From Bryoerythrophyllum caledonicum (taxonomy: Eukaryota > Streptophyta > Bryopsida > Pottiales > Pottiaceae): a DNA stretch of 64,000 bases. The stretch spans positions 10,480,501 through 10,544,500 of the forward strand of contig OZ020517.1 in NCBI GenBank assembly GCA_963971425.1. The letters are read 5' to 3'. Within the stretch, counting starts at the first letter, position 1. The number at the start of each line of letters is the position of its first letter. The notes under the pieces were generated by a model. It was not told the DNA's origin. It was given only the letters and a program-made list of their open reading frames with translations, and did no database searches. The translations under genes and the position numbers were made by a program. Positions 23,701 through 37,200 of this stretch are shown here, piece after piece.

Positions 23701-26700
23701 GTTCTTCGGGATCTTGATCGTCATGTTCAACGGCTACGCCGAGCTTTCCATGACCATCTTCCGGCTGCCTGTGTTTTACAAGCAAAGGGACCTGCTGTTC
23801 TACCCTGCTTGGGCATTCGCTCTGCCGAGCATGGTGCTCAGCATCCCCTCGTCTATCGTCGAGGCCGGCATTTACACGCTCATCAGTTACTACGGCATGG
23901 GATTCGCTCCTGAAGCCAGCAGGTCTGCCAACAAAGTCTGAATTTATGTCCCTGATTACTTTGGTTTCAATGTGTGTTCTGATAATACTGTTTGTTTGTG
24001 TTTCCTGCAGGTTCTTCAGGTCGTTTCTGTTGCTGGCGTTGGTGCACCTCATGTCAGGCGCGTTGTTCCGGTTGATTGCCGGCATATGTCGGACCATGGT
24101 GATTGCCAACACGGGCGGGACGTGCGTGTTGGTAGTGTTCGTGTTGCTCGGGGGGTTTATCATTCCCAAGGAGAAGATCAAGCCGTGGTGGATCTGGGGG
24201 TACTGGGCGTCGCCTATCACTTATGCCGAGACGGCCATCACTGTGAACGAGTTTCTCGCATCTCGCTGGGATACAGTGAGTATTATCATCACTGATGCTC
24301 TCATAATAGAGTTAATTGTGAAGTCAGTAATTCTAATTCTTGTCTACTATGATGTCCAGGAGCTGCAGAACAGCACCATGACGCTTGGCCACAAAGTGAT
24401 GCACAACTTTGGGATCCACCAAGACGCTTACTTGTACTGGCTTGGAGTCGGAACACTGATCGGCTACGTCGTCCTCTTCAACACACTCTATACGTTTACG
24501 CTCACGTATCTCGACCGTAAGCTTCCACATAACCTTGTTGTATCGTATTAACATATCATCTGGATTGGTTATTCACCATAATCCACCTCCTCGTGATCTC
24601 TACAGCGCTGGGAAAGCCACAAGCAGTGATCTCAGAAGAAGCTCTGGCTCAGAAGAATGCAAACCGAACAGGCGAGGAGATCGCCCTCTCCACGTCGCGG
24701 CACTGCAAGTCTACGAAGCAGCTGCATGCGCGGTCCATGGACTCCATCAACATCTACGGTATGAACATGTGTACACACTTGTTGAGTTTCACACAGTAAC
24801 TTCACATGAAGGCGCTTGCATCGACATAGAATCTAGAGGTCATTCAAAGTCTCATGATCATGTGCCTTGGATGTAGGGAGCAACGTCCAAGAGCACGTGT
24901 TGAAGGTGACGTACGACATCCATTACGAGCCGCCTGGACCGCCGCTCCAGAAGCGCGGCATGATTCTGCCATTCAAGCCACTGTCCATGTCCTTCAGCGA
25001 CATCAAATACTTCGTCGACATGCCAGCCGAGATGAAATCCCAACCTGGCGAAAGATTGCAGCTTCTCTGCGGCGTCACCGGCGCGTTCCGTCCCGGGGTT
25101 CTCACAGCTCTGGTGGGCGTCAGCGGGGCCGGGAAGACGACGCTGATGGACGTGCTGGCGGGGCGGAAGACGGACGGGTATGTGGAGGGCGAGATTCGGA
25201 TCTCGGGGTTCCCCAAGGTGCAGGAGACGTTTGCGCGGATCAGTGGGTATTGTGAGCAGAATGACATACACTCGCCGCAGGTGACGGTGCTGGAGTCGCT
25301 GGTGTTCTCCGCGTGGCTGCGCTTGCCCCCGGAAACCGACCCCAAAACTCGCAAGGTGAGCCTGTCATGGTTCAACCACACTTTTTCCTAGTCCAATTAC
25401 CGTTGACTGAACGTGAATTTTACAGCAATTTGTGGAGGAGGTGATGGAGCTAGTGGAGTTGAAGTCGCTGGAGCACGCGCTGGTTGGCCTCCCCGGTGTG
25501 ACGGGGCTCGCCACAGAGCAGAGGAAGCGGCTGACGATTGCAGTGGAGCTGGTGGCCAACCCGTCCATCATCTTCATGGACGAGCCCACCAGCGGCCTTG
25601 ACGCCCGCGCCGCGGCCATTGTGATGCGCACTGTCAGGAACACGGTGGACACCGGTCGCACCGTTGTGTGCACCATCCATCAGCCCAGCATCGACATATT
25701 CGAATCCTTTGATGAGGTGATCCTGGATGTACTACGCAACTGATATGAGATAACTTAAATGACTGATTTGCATTTAGGCTTTTCATCTAGAACTTTTTGC
25801 ACAATCTATCATCTTGTACTACAGATGTTGCTGATGAAACGTGGAGGACAAGTGGTATACATGGGGCCGTTGGGGCGAAATTCAAAGGCACTCATCAAAT
25901 ACTTCGATGTAAGCCATTCTCCTGCAACGGAAGTTATTTACATGCACAATAGTGCCAATGGTTTCAGAAAGATAGCCATTGAATTTCCTTGCCTTTTGTA
26001 GGAGCTTCCTGGAGTGCCCAAGATCAAGGAGGGCTTCAACCCGGCAACGTGGATGCTGGAAGCAACGAGTCCCGCAATGGAAGCGCAGCTCCAAGTCGAC
26101 TTCGCAGACGTCTACAAGCGATCCTCCCTGTTCAGGTGAGCTCACATAATTACCTCTCGTAATCGCTCTCTGCACGTGCACCTTACTAACAGTTCTTTTT
26201 GCAGGCAAAATAAGGAGCTCGTGAAGGCTCTGAGTGTGCCCGCGAGAGGAGCCAAGCAACTGAGTTTCCCGACGAGATACTCACAATCGTTCTGGATGCA
26301 AACGGTGGCCTGTTTGTGGAAGACGAAGCTGACGTACTGGCGGAGCCCGGATTACAACTGCGTCCGTTACTTCTTCACCTTCATGACGGCTTTCATCATC
26401 GGCTCCATGTTCTGGGGCGTCGGCCGAAACACGTAAGTGTACAGGCTCCAAAATGAAAGCTGTTGCAGTAACCATCATCGTGGTCTAAGCCAAGTTCGGT
26501 GTGTAATGTGCAGAAGCGACGAGGTGAACTTGTTCAGTATTTTGGGAGGACTGTTTTCGGCGGTTCTCTTCCTTGGTATCAACAACGCCTCCAATGTTCA
26601 ACCAGTGGTGGCGGTGGAGAGGACCATCTTCTACAGGGAAAGAGCGGCGGGAATGTACTCTGCCATCCCCTACGCCATTGGCCAGGTGAGTTGATTGTTT

Positions 26701-27744
26701 GATCCTAAGTAGGGCCTTCTAGTTGTGTAGAAGCAGCAGCAAGGCATGATAGATTGAGTAGAGAAAGAAAAATCAACAAACAGATAGCTCAAGTGGTTTA
26801 CTAATTTTCTCACATTTGTGTGCAGACGTTGATAGAGATTCCCTACTGTTTGGTCCAGAGCATCCTGTTCTCACTGCTCACATACTCTATGATGAGCCTG
26901 GAATGGAACGCCGTCAAGATCTTCTACTACGTCTTCATCATGTACTTCTCCCTGCTCTACTTCACGTACTACGGCATGATGGCGGTGGCGCTCACGCCCA
27001 ACCAACAGATCGCCGCCATTGTGTCCTCGGGGTTCTACTCCATTTTCAACCTCTTCTCGGGCTTCATGGTCTTCAAACCTGTGAGTAATGCCACCTCCAT
27101 CGTCTACATTCATTGTGTGCGTATTCTAACAAAGTAGGCTCCCATTGTGTGCAGACGCAGCAGGGCGCGTTAGAATCATCACCTGAGCAGAGCCAAAAAG
27201 ATAAGAAAGTGGCCGCAGAGAGATCACACAATTGGCACTGTGAAAACCGCCTGTTTAACGAATGTGGGCCACATTCGTTATATCTTTGGTTTTCACAGTG
27301 TCAATTGTGTGATCTCTCTGTGGCCACTTTCTTATCTTTTAGGCTCTGCTCAGTTGATGATTCTAACGCGCCCTGCTGCGTCTGCACACAATGGGAGCCT
27401 ATCGTTAGGCATGAAAAGCCTCCTAGTGTGATCTGTAACCTTGGACTGGTGACGTTGTTCCCTTGCTGCAGAACATCCCGGTGTGGTGGGTGTGGTACTA
27501 CTGGGCGTGCCCGCTGGCATGGACGCTCTACGGCCTCATCACCACGCAGTTCGGCGACGTGACGAGCCTGATCATCCCCGCCGACGGCTCCCCACCCGTC
27601 ATGGTGAAGGAGTACGTGAAGAAGACGTTCGGGATGACCTCGGACATGATCGGTGCCGCGGTCGCCATGCCCGTGGTGTTCACCGTGGTCTTCGCTGCGG
27701 TTTTTGCGGTTGGAATCAAGTATTTCAACTTCCAGCAGCGGTGA
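20722..27744 (+). CDS. ABCG full-size PDR-type ABC transporter
   Basis: Twenty-two exons join in frame to 1,494 codons: 20722-21128, 21358-21478, 21599-21687, 21771-21855, 21928-22093, 22175-22251, 22351-22404, 22506-22596, 22684-22985, 23245-23529, 23606-23922, 24011-24275, 24360-24516, 24606-24758, 24877-25355, 25426-25716, 25825-25908, 26002-26135, 26205-26432, 26514-26685, 26826-27080, 27472-27744. All introns are GT-AG. NBD1 has Walker [10 protein letters not shown] (212-220), signature ISGGQ (353-357) and Walker B LFMDE (374-378). NBD2 has Walker [10 protein letters not shown] (937-945), signature VTGLATEQ (1041-1048) and FMDE (1066-1069). The two membrane domains lie after each NBD (exons 11-13 and 19-22). 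The end, KYFNFQQR, is typical of plant PDRs. It should be an ATP-driven plasma-membrane exporter; the substrate is unknown. The N-terminus is glutamine-rich from CAG repeats. ATG 20722 was chosen because the 407-base exon it opens splices in frame. Confidence 0.95.
20869..20891 (+). repeat. CAG-rich polyglutamine tract in exon 1
   Basis: A CAG-rich run encodes the tail of the [11 protein letters not shown] stretch near residue 50 of the ABCG protein, before the conserved [17 protein letters not shown] block. Length polymorphism is likely. Confidence 0.6.
27135..27401. mobile_element. Near-perfect palindromic MITE in last ABCG intron
   Basis: The element starts TAGGCTCCCATTGTGTGCAG and ends with its reverse complement. 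The ~130-bp arms match at about 95% by eye right up to the centre (aacgaatgtgg/ccacattcgtt). TA at both ends may be the target duplication, as in Tc1/mariner-type MITEs. It lies wholly inside the 27081-27471 intron, leaving splice sites intact. A transcript through it would form a very long hairpin. Confidence 0.8.
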
Positions 27745-29000
27745 TCCCAATTTTTTGAACCTCTTTTGTACATTAGGGATATTGTGGTGTGAGAAAGGGT
27801 TGAGTATGATGTTAATTCGGACTAGAGATTGATGAACGAAAAGCAGGAGGACAACCCAGCTTCTGAATGGCCACAGCTAGTCCGTAGAGAGTCGGGCACA
27901 TTTATTCTTTGAGAACGGGCAATTATCGAACCTCACTTATACTTTTACACACTTGCAGCTCGGCTAATTCTCACTGATATCAAGTGTTGGGACGTGTGCA
28001 TGTAACTGGAACACAAAGAAAACGAGAGAAATGACTCATATTTCATGACCTAATTCCATATCCAGATTCATGACCTGTTTTCATCCGACCTAAACTACCG
28101 ACACGGAATCCATGACCTAATTTTTACACAAACCCATGACAACTCTCAATACCATCAAAGAAACCCCAAGTAACTTACCTGATGATACCTGCAACCATCT
28201 CGTCCTGTGTCACTCACAATGTACCACCATCTCCGGTGAAGAAATCATTAACCACCAGAAACAACGTGATCGGGGCTACCACCATGCACACCTCCTCCGT
28301 GCAAAGAAACCGACACCATTGCCGACACATCCGAGTTCCTTCCCTTGCTCGACTCGCCCGGGCGCGGAGCTGCAGTAGAACTCCCCTTCGCCGTGCTCAC
28401 CACACAAACGTCGACACGAATTCTATCAGGCTCAGAAGGTCCTGCATCACGGTTCCTTCCGGGGCTCGGATCATGAACTGCTGATGGCGGCGGGCTGCCC
28501 TTCGCCTGCACGTCCAGCACCCTCACGCCATCGCCAGCAGCACTGCAGCTGTGATCTCTGCTGCTGCTGCTCCTGCTGCTGCTGCTGCTGTCTAACCCTA
28601 ATTTGGTTCCTCTGGGATCAACGACAGCTTCGCCGCTGCAACGTCCACTACTCTCTCCGCCTTCACGTGAGTCTGGCTTCTCCTCCATCGCTGCTGATAA
28701 AAACTTACTGGTTTCATAAGCCTATAAAAATTACTGGTTACTGGTTTATTGGTTTATAAAATAAAATAAGATAAAAATTACTGGTTTATTGGTTTCATAA
28801 GATAAAAATTACCAATAAACCGATTCGCTGATGAAAACTCCCTCTGCTAGCTTTTTGGTCAAAAAAACTCGCTGATGAAGGTTCTCTGATAGGTCTCTGA
28901 TAAAATTATTTGAGGGTGCTTGATAGGTCTCTGATAGGTCCCTGATAGGTCTCTGATAAAATTTTATGACGTTTCCCGATAGCTATCAGATCGGTTTTCT
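27745..29000. other. Region downstream of ABCG: 3' UTR and simple repeats
   Basis: No clear poly(A) signal was seen after the stop. There is a (CTG)n-rich run near 28557-28592. From about 28700 to 28960 short direct repeats occur (tactggtttattggttt; ctgataggtctctgata). No gene is supported. Confidence 0.45.
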
Positions 29001-30560
29001 GGTTGCACTGGAATTGGGTCCTCTGATGACTCTGCTCTTGGGAAGGTTGAGGGATGCATATCCAAAGCCGTCACTGTATTTAGAACCGTGATAGAGATAC
29101 CGTAGTGCACCCTAGCAAGGTCATCCAAAACAAAATCTAAAAATAAAAATGCTACTCATGTGGGCAGAATTATAGTAGAACTTTCATTTCATAATTTCTT
29201 TCTATTTTAAAGTCATGTGTGGAAAGACGTTCCAATCTTGTTACAAGCTACAACATGGGACATTTCCCTCCAGCTCTTTATCCTCTGGAGTGTGATTGGG
29301 TTGGACACTACACTAAACACTGAATATAGTATAGAGGGATTATTGATGTAGATCACTCACACTAATTTCCATCAAAGCATGTGCATGCCGAGTTCTAATT
29401 GGGTATTTGTTCTCAAGCAAGTGTGTCAGTCAACATATGCATATAAATTTTCAATTAGTGTAGGAAATTTCAAATAGTCTAGTCTACACTATATTCACAG
29501 AACGGTGTAGTGGAACCCATGTCGTCCCCAATGGGGCAATATACAGTATCAAAAAGTAAGAATGTCAATTTTTTTTAATCAAAATAAATGGGGAAATCTT
29601 TGTAAAACATAGCTTGACCGCACGGACGAAAACCAATTCTATTATTGATGTAGATTTGAAGCCAATTTATTGGTTTCAAATATTATATTTGGTCTAAAAA
29701 TTCAGATACTGGAGTTCTTTGAGTATCACTAACCTTGGTAACACTATGAGCCGATCCTCATGAATTGCTTCTGCTACATTTTGATAATCATGATTAGGCT
29801 TATTACCTTTCTGAAGGAAATATTTGAGCATGTTTAAATTAATCTAAAATATTATATGAATATTCAATATTCTTGCAATTTTCAGGAATATTTTATTAAT
29901 CTATTCAAAGTTTGCAGCACAGTAGAGACAAACATTAAGTATGGACAGAAGAGGAAAGAATTCATATATGCAACATACAACTTTCTAGCTTTAAATTTTT
30001 TTAATATATGTAACATTTTCAAATTTCAAGACCAATGGAAATAGATGTCACATTGCCCATAGGATATGGAATAGGGGACCACTTCCTTGTTTCAAGAAAG
30101 CTTCTTCAAACCTAACCACTTCCTAATGCCTACACCCACAAAATGCCACTTGTAGGACCACTTCTTTGTATACAACATGACAAACCATGTGATTTTAAAT
30201 AAATATACAAATAGGAAGTCTCCAACCCCTCACATTGTATCGATCTTTATGTCGATCTTTATAGTGTCTTTCCATGGACCGAGAAGTTAAAATATCCCAT
30301 GTCCATGTGTGAAGATAACCCTATTCACAAATACCATAGCATTGGAGCATGGCCATCCACCATCAACTAATTTGAGAAGAATAAGGTTCAACTTTCAAAA
30401 AAAGAGATTTCACCATTAAAAAAGTGCTTAAATGGCCTCAAAATATTTCCAAAAAAAGAATTACTCTACTTTTGTTGTTTTGCTCACATATTTTCCTAGA
30501 TGGTTCTTTTAGACTTTTTATTATTACGTTTATCTCCTTACCCAGGGTGTAAGTAATACT
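29001..30560. other. No gene seen
   Basis: AT-rich with only short chance frames. No recognised domain or structured repeat. Confidence 0.5.
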
Positions 30561-30880
30561 TAACCCTTTAGCGCCTGTGCGGACCACAAAAGTTGGACAC
30601 AATCTACGAGTGTAGTAGAATAGGCAAAACATCATCTACGTAGTGGGTACATTTCAGCACAAAAAAATCTATGAGTGCACTTTGTAGTTTGTTGATGCCT
30701 CCATGGATTAGAGATCGGAACGATTTATTGGGAAGCAAATGAGGAGCTCGAAATGCGTTCAAAGTATGCGAGAGACAATAGACTATTGCAGAAAGAGTTA
30801 CAAGAGAAAAAGCACAAAAAAAAACCAGGCCAGGGCCTCTAAGGCGCTAAAGGGCCTTTAGCTAAGGCGCTAAAGGGTTT
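30561..30880. mobile_element. Small TIR element (~320 bp)
   Basis: taaccctttagcgcc at 30561-30575 is matched by ggcgctaaagggttt at 30866-30880 (14 of 15 inverted). A second inner copy, ggcgctaaaggg, is at 30843-30854, so the right end is partly duplicated. Non-coding. Confidence 0.55.
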
Positions 30881-31511
30881 TGCCATGGATTTTCATCTTC
30901 CCTCTCATGACACAACTACTGATGCTCCTTATGCACATCATCTTGATGTACCATGTCCAAAGAAAATTTCATCCCCTTCCCCAGAAACCTTGGAACAAGT
31001 CTTTTCAATTATTTTCATGGTGAACTTGTCACAGGAAGTTGAAGTCAGAAATGTTGAGAAAGTGTCAACATGGGGCATGCAATCAAGCACAGGATTTTCA
31101 ATGTAACCCCCTCAAAACCTGGAAAACCATATCATTTTAAATTACATCCTATCATCCATCATCATACAAACAATTCCAACATTATATCTGATCTAAAAGT
31201 CAAAACTAGTCAAATCATTTACCACAAGATATCATGGTGCCAGAAAATGAAATCTACGAATTTTGCGTAAAATCTATTGATTATCTGAATTAACTTGACT
31301 TGGACATTATTCTACAATTAATTCAAGTTGTATTACCCAAGACTAAACAAGATAATCTGTTGTATAAGAGCCAGAATTAGTATATTCTTTCACCCTCACA
31401 ATATAAAGTGATTTTATAAGTTTATCCATATTAAATTAGTCTAAATATAATAGATGTTTGTATGCATAAAGAATTACACCGGTACTAAGGTCAGATGTCA
31501 TTAACTTAATC
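30881..31511. other. No gene seen
   Basis: A short ATG-initiated frame at 30885-31106 has no recognised homology. Otherwise AT-rich. Confidence 0.45.
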
Positions 31512-31976
31512 CCTTAAGAGCATCTCCATCCTTGGTGGGGAAATTTCCACGCGAGGATGGAAAACCTTCGTGGAGAAGGGGGATGGTTAAGGAGCTACCG
31601 GGAAAAACCGCGCGAAGGAGGGTGAAGTGATCAGCGAACAGAAACAAGACGGTCGTCAATAGGGAATGGGAACAGGAATGAGAACGGGACTAACGTGATC
31701 AAAGAACAGTTACGGGAATGGGACAAAGTGATCATGGAACTAGAACTGGACATTCCCCGCACAACCACGTGCTCCCACGAGAGTGGGGCCCTAGAACGCC
31801 ATATTCAGGCGGAGACCTGACAAATTTTTCAAATTTGGCGTCCTTGACCTTCGTGGTCAAAAACTCGGCAGACCATTTCCCCAACCCTTCGCTTGCGGTG
31901 GGGAGATTTTTGTTCCATTTCATGCTATTCCGGATAATTTGCCAAGGCCCCGTGCCTCTGTGGAGATGCTTTAAGG
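31512..31976. mobile_element. MITE with gagcatctcca-type termini
   Basis: ccttaagagcatctcca at 31512-31528 is matched by tggagatgctttaagg at 31961-31976, inverted with one base indel. The interior is GC-richer than its surroundings and non-coding. Termini of this kind are common in plant MITEs. The superfamily was not determined. Confidence 0.6.
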
Positions 31977-32134
31977 ACCATGGTATTATTAAAAAAATTC
32001 TACTCCATTAATCAAAAACTGCCAAGATAATTTTTTAAGAATGTAACCATTTGATATTTTCTTAACTTATATTTGATGATGTGGAATTTTTCTGTGAGTT
32101 TAAACTATACGGATTGAAAGATAATTGCCGTCAA

Positions 32135-33088
32135 TTTAACCCCTAAAGGCCCAAGGCATTTTCACGCCAAAAACACTTCAAAATTGCTCATTCTAGTGCA
32201 ATGAGTAATGAGGTAATTGAAACCTTTAATTTCTATATTAAACCGTAAGATCTATACTAAGATTTATTTGTTAACGTCCTCACAAAATTTCATAAACTTT
32301 GACCGCACGGATTGAAAGATTATAGTGTTTAAAGTAGAGAAATCCGTTCTTCTTCTTCCCTGCTTTGAGTGGATCAGCAGACTTTGACTACTCTTGGTGT
32401 CAAATTTTTGCACTACACAAGGTCAAAAGACATTACCATCATGTTAATCATAATGTTATTTCCTTTAACACCAAGTTTCAGAGGTAGAAAAGGGCTGTAG
32501 CGTATTCAAAACAATTGTGCAAAGAGTGGAGGTTCAAAAATTGCCAATTCACGTTTTATTTTTTTGTGAACTAAATATGTTTTAGAATGATATTCCGAAT
32601 GGTCAATAAGAAGGTTTACACCAGATCTTGTAGTAGAAAAAATAAAATGTAAGAAACATGAGGATCTCTAAGTTTTATGGGGAAAAGAAGAAGTTTTTTT
32701 GGTACCTTGCCCGACAAAGTGTGACAATGTGCGAAAATGTTTGACTTGGAATAATATGATATTTTCTACTTAAGACAAGAGATTTTTTTTAAAATATGAA
32801 AGGAAATATTATGATTTGCTAGTATAGAAAATCTCACATTCAATAGATTGTCCTAGCAATAGTTTTTGGAGTTGCCTGGTGGCCTGCTCTCCCCATTTGA
32901 AATTCAAAACCCTATTACTTTTTCATTAAATGTCGGATTTAGGAAAAAAATTGGACCCACACAAAGCTTTTAGCAATGTCCATCTACAATAGAAATTTCA
33001 AAAAGGAATGTTATAATTTGACACCATAGGAAGCTGCCCAAACCTTCAAGAGTCCCTCGAGGGAACTCTTGGGTCTTTAGGGGTTAAG
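32135..33088 (+). mobile_element. Non-autonomous TIR element (~0.95 kb)
   Basis: tttaacccctaaaggcccaag at 32135-32155 pairs with cttgggtctttaggggttaag at 33068-33088 (19 of 21). A near-palindrome centred on ccctcgaggg lies just inside the right end, mirroring the hairpin inside the 3148-3951 element. Part of the interior (from about 32260) recurs inverted at 61430-62160. No coding frame. Confidence 0.65.
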
Positions 33089-34208
33089 TGAAAAAATATA
33101 TCCTATGAATGGACACTTGGTCCTTTAGGGATTAAGCTCCCTAAATTATTTAGAATAGTGGTGTATGAGGAGTTTTTTTCCCTTCTACAATCAAAATAGA
33201 ACAATTTTTGAGATTCTATTGAGGTTTAAACTCCCAATATTGAAATAATTACAAATTTTCAAAGTATAAAGAAAGCCACGACCTATTCTTTGTCATAGAT
33301 TTTGCCCTATGTCCACTAGAGATTGTGTTAGTATTCACCCAAAGTTCCCAAAAGCTTCACAAACCAAGCATTGGAGATCTTGAAAATAAAATTACCCGCT
33401 CTAAATAATGTGATCCTACAATCACATTAAATTACTAATAGTGGTCACAACCTTACTAGTTGCTATCCTTCCTTAAAACCATTGTTGTAGTAGACTATAG
33501 ACGTCATAAAATCACCTTCAAAAAACATATAGTGGTACACAACTAGACAATGTTGAGATGTGATTCAATCACGCTTCTTGGGTGGATGGTGGACGTAGGA
33601 CATTTGACCTTAAACACGCAATTAAGCAATTATGCACTTAGCCAAGTGCACTGGTTGCTGGTAGAAAGCCGCAAGTTATTTGCTCATAACTTTTAAAAAT
33701 TCAAAATTTGGCAAGAGTCTAGTATGTTTTTTGTCACAAAATTTTGGTGTTTGTCGCGTCAAACATTAACATCTTCATGTTGATATAAGTAATGTATTTT
33801 TTACATTTGCTACCTTTTTAAAAAAAATATATGATTTCTAATCTAGTTTGCAAATCCTGCTACAAAATTATAATCATGTACCTAAAGAGATAATAAATGT
33901 GTTTTGAGTTATTATAGGATTTTAGAGTACTGCACTACAAATACAATGTGTAAGAGATACAAAATATATATGCAATTTCCTAAGACAGTGTAAAGTATCT
34001 CAGTGTATTTTATAATGCAAAAACATACATAATCAAACAATTCCACACTACTGCTGAGAGATTCTAAAATCAAACATATCATATGGACCACCCAATATAT
34101 AAATATATACCACCCACCGAACGATAGATACATCTTAAACTGCATTATACTAACGTACTTGCCACCTAAACTGCGTGCATGCTCTACTATAGTATATAGC
34201 TCCAAGTC
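33089..34208. other. No gene seen
   Basis: AT-rich. The phrase ggtcctttagggattaag near 33118 looks like another copy of the terminus of the preceding element. No gene is supported. Confidence 0.45.
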
Positions 34209-37200
34209 TCAGAGCTCATCTTCTAGCGCAACAACTCCCTCCGCATGTCCAATGGCGCTACCTACCATAGCGGACAGTTCATGATCCTGTACTACACGAT
34301 CTTCCACATCTTTGATGCTAATGGATGCACACTCAATATATCGGTAATTGCCAGGAACACCCTTCCGCATATGCCTTACGCTATCATCATTGTAGAAAAA
34401 TCCATCCTTTGTATTGAAGGACATCTCTTGTTCTAAGGAGAAGGCCCCCTGAAATGCAATGATGTCCTTGGATATGCTAGATCTTGGAACGGAAGGCAAA
34501 AAGGTCCGGTATCACTCTGAGTACCTCCGAACATCTCATGTGTCTCCGATACCGGCTCTGATTGAGAAGGCATCGAAGGCTGTGGAGTCCTCCTCTGCAT
34601 TGAAAAAATTCCAATGAGTCTAATTCTTCTTCCTCCACCTCCAGCCTAGGACCATCAAATGTACGCCCCCCTCCTGCCACTACCGCCAAACTAACATCCA
34701 CAATATCGGTATCCTGCATCTTCTCTATAGGTGTTGCAGACGTCTCCCTTGAAATATCTCCCACCGCTCGCTACGTTGATGGAATTCTCTCTCTTGGAGG
34801 AGACTGGTTCACTTCATCTTTATCGTTGTCTGAAGTCATGTAGCTCGGGCTACTGCGAGATGAGGAATCTTCAGTGGTACCTGAACGTGGCAGTCTCTCA
34901 TATAAACCACCTCCATCCTCATTGTTTTCTTCATTCCTCGCTCCACCAACCGCCTCTTCGGTCTCATGTCAATATTGCAACCAGTACTTGTTCCACCAGT
35001 CATGACCAACAATTGTCCTTGGAACTTATCGGACAACTCATTGTACAGGAATGAAACTCTCTCTGTACAATCATCAATGATAAAAATCTCAGATCCCTGG
35101 AAATGTCTTTGAAGGATCGTGGGAATGGCCGTAGATATGTTACACGCCACTAAACCCCAACCACGGGGCAAGTATGAGCCCACTAGTCTTGCCAGCTCTG
35201 ATGGAGATCTCTCAAGTGAATCAACTTCAGAGGATTGGCGTGCCTCACTCTAATGATCCAAGAATACAAGTGGAAGTGGAAGGTCTCTAGAAACATAGTT
35301 CGGGCCAAGAGATGTACCCTCAGGGTGCTGCATACAAATCACAACATCGCCAATTAATTGTACTACTTGCTCTAGACGCCCATTCTCTGTAAAATCGAGA
35401 GCATAGGGATTAACCGAATTGGGATCAAATGCCCAACATCCACGTCGCATAGTACATCCTTCTGGAAGCTTCACCTTGGTGAAAAATTCTTTGTTGGCAT
35501 ACACGGCCGTTGGTAACAAGAAGATGACGTTCCATCGTTCAATATTTGCCATCCATAATGTCAGCTGTGCAAAAGCTGCAGATAATTGGGCGTCTCCCCA
35601 ATGACCATCTCCATGCCTCCCACCGCCACGCCGACAATCAATCACCCTCAAACATGGTTTCACCAGCTCTATGGAGTCGGTGCAGAATAATCCTCTTCTA
35701 CACCAAACCGGAAGAAGATTCTCTGTGTCGTTCTCGCCTGGCCTCCTAACTTCGATCTGCCATTCCCAATTAGCAGTAGCCAACCGTCCCACATCCACGA
35801 ACAGTCCAATGTATCCACGCCCGCCTGCTGCAATGTTACCATAATGAAACCTGATGGAAGGGATGATGAGGTAGCCTATGTCTTCTAGTTTAGACACCTT
35901 CCCCCGCACATGAGCACTCCAAGTTGTTTTCGTGGTAGCATTCAAAAGCTTTCCAAAGGTATCAAGTTGTTCGTTATTCCTCGAAAAATACTTCCCTATA
36001 CAGATACGAAAGAACTCCTCCATGGAATTAGGTGTACTTTCCTTCTTCTCCACCATCAAGCAATGAATGGAATTCATCACAGCTTCCCGTCTCTGATATT
36101 GGTCAACCACACCGGCAATCGTACAAAGATGTGGGTTCGGGTCTTTTACACCGTTGAAGTAATATGCTTGACGAGATCTTACTCGGTCCTCCTTCACCGG
36201 CTTTGCTACAGCAGACTTTGCCAACCAAAGATAATATGGATTCGGAACCCTATCTAACGGCCTCAACTGATTCTAGGTCATCTCTTTTCTTGTTGGTCGT
36301 ACGTCCACATTTGGATCCAGCTCTTTCTTCCACGCCATGTCCTTCCACTTATTCTCTTCCTGCTTGCTGTAAAAGAGAATGTCGTCTTTATAATCCTTGC
36401 ATACTTGAATGATAGCTTCAAAGCAATTAGTGCTCGGATTCCATGCGTGATTGGTCAAATCCTCCATGTTTTTGGCCAACCTCTTCACCGTGACAACTCC
36501 GTCCCCCTTGGCCAATTTATGCACTGCACTTGCCGCACTCATAAAAGCAACAACCCTGCGTGCGTCGTCCATACGTAGTGTACTATCACGCCTCCCGTAT
36601 AGATTCCAAATTTGACGGATCTTCCTCAAATCCTCCTCCAAGGTAGAATATGAATGTCCCTGGAACTCCACTACGTTGATCCGCGCAGACTTCTCAATGT
36701 AGAAGTGACGATCATCATACACTACAAATGAGGCCTCCCGCCGCTCAAACGTGTCTAGGTACTCATTTAAAGGCATAATACCATCTCTCCACTGTTGCTG
36801 TGGAAACTTTCAAGCTGCTACTATGTGTTGCCCATCCACCGGTTCCCAAATGATATGATCTTGAAGCCAATAATATTGGGATCTCATGGCATCATGTGTA
36901 GAAGCACTCACGTGTGCAATGAACATGCACTCAAACTCTCATGCAGTTCCTACCAACGAAAATGCCAACTCTTGCTTCTCAACGACACCATCATCAGTGG
37001 TAGTACGCACGATGTATCTGATCAGTCGAAGTACCAATCTACTCACCCGAGTCGCGGATTTTGGGTCTCTTAAGCGGTTAAATACTTCTTTGACCTTCTT
37101 CTGTAATAAAACCTGGTGGTTTGTTTCCGGATTTTCCACAGAGACAATGCGGTCTATGTATGCCTTAAACACAAAATTTCCCCACACCGATCCTTTTGCA

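Noticed and set aside
28590..28603. Telomere-like ctaaccctaa
   Set aside because: A single occurrence without tandem repetition.
36273..36275. Rescue of the internal stops at 34.8-37.6 kb by organellar-type U-to-C editing
   Set aside because: The locus is nuclear (GT-AG introns nearby, transposons). Such editing is known from organelles, so ordinary decay is the simpler explanation.
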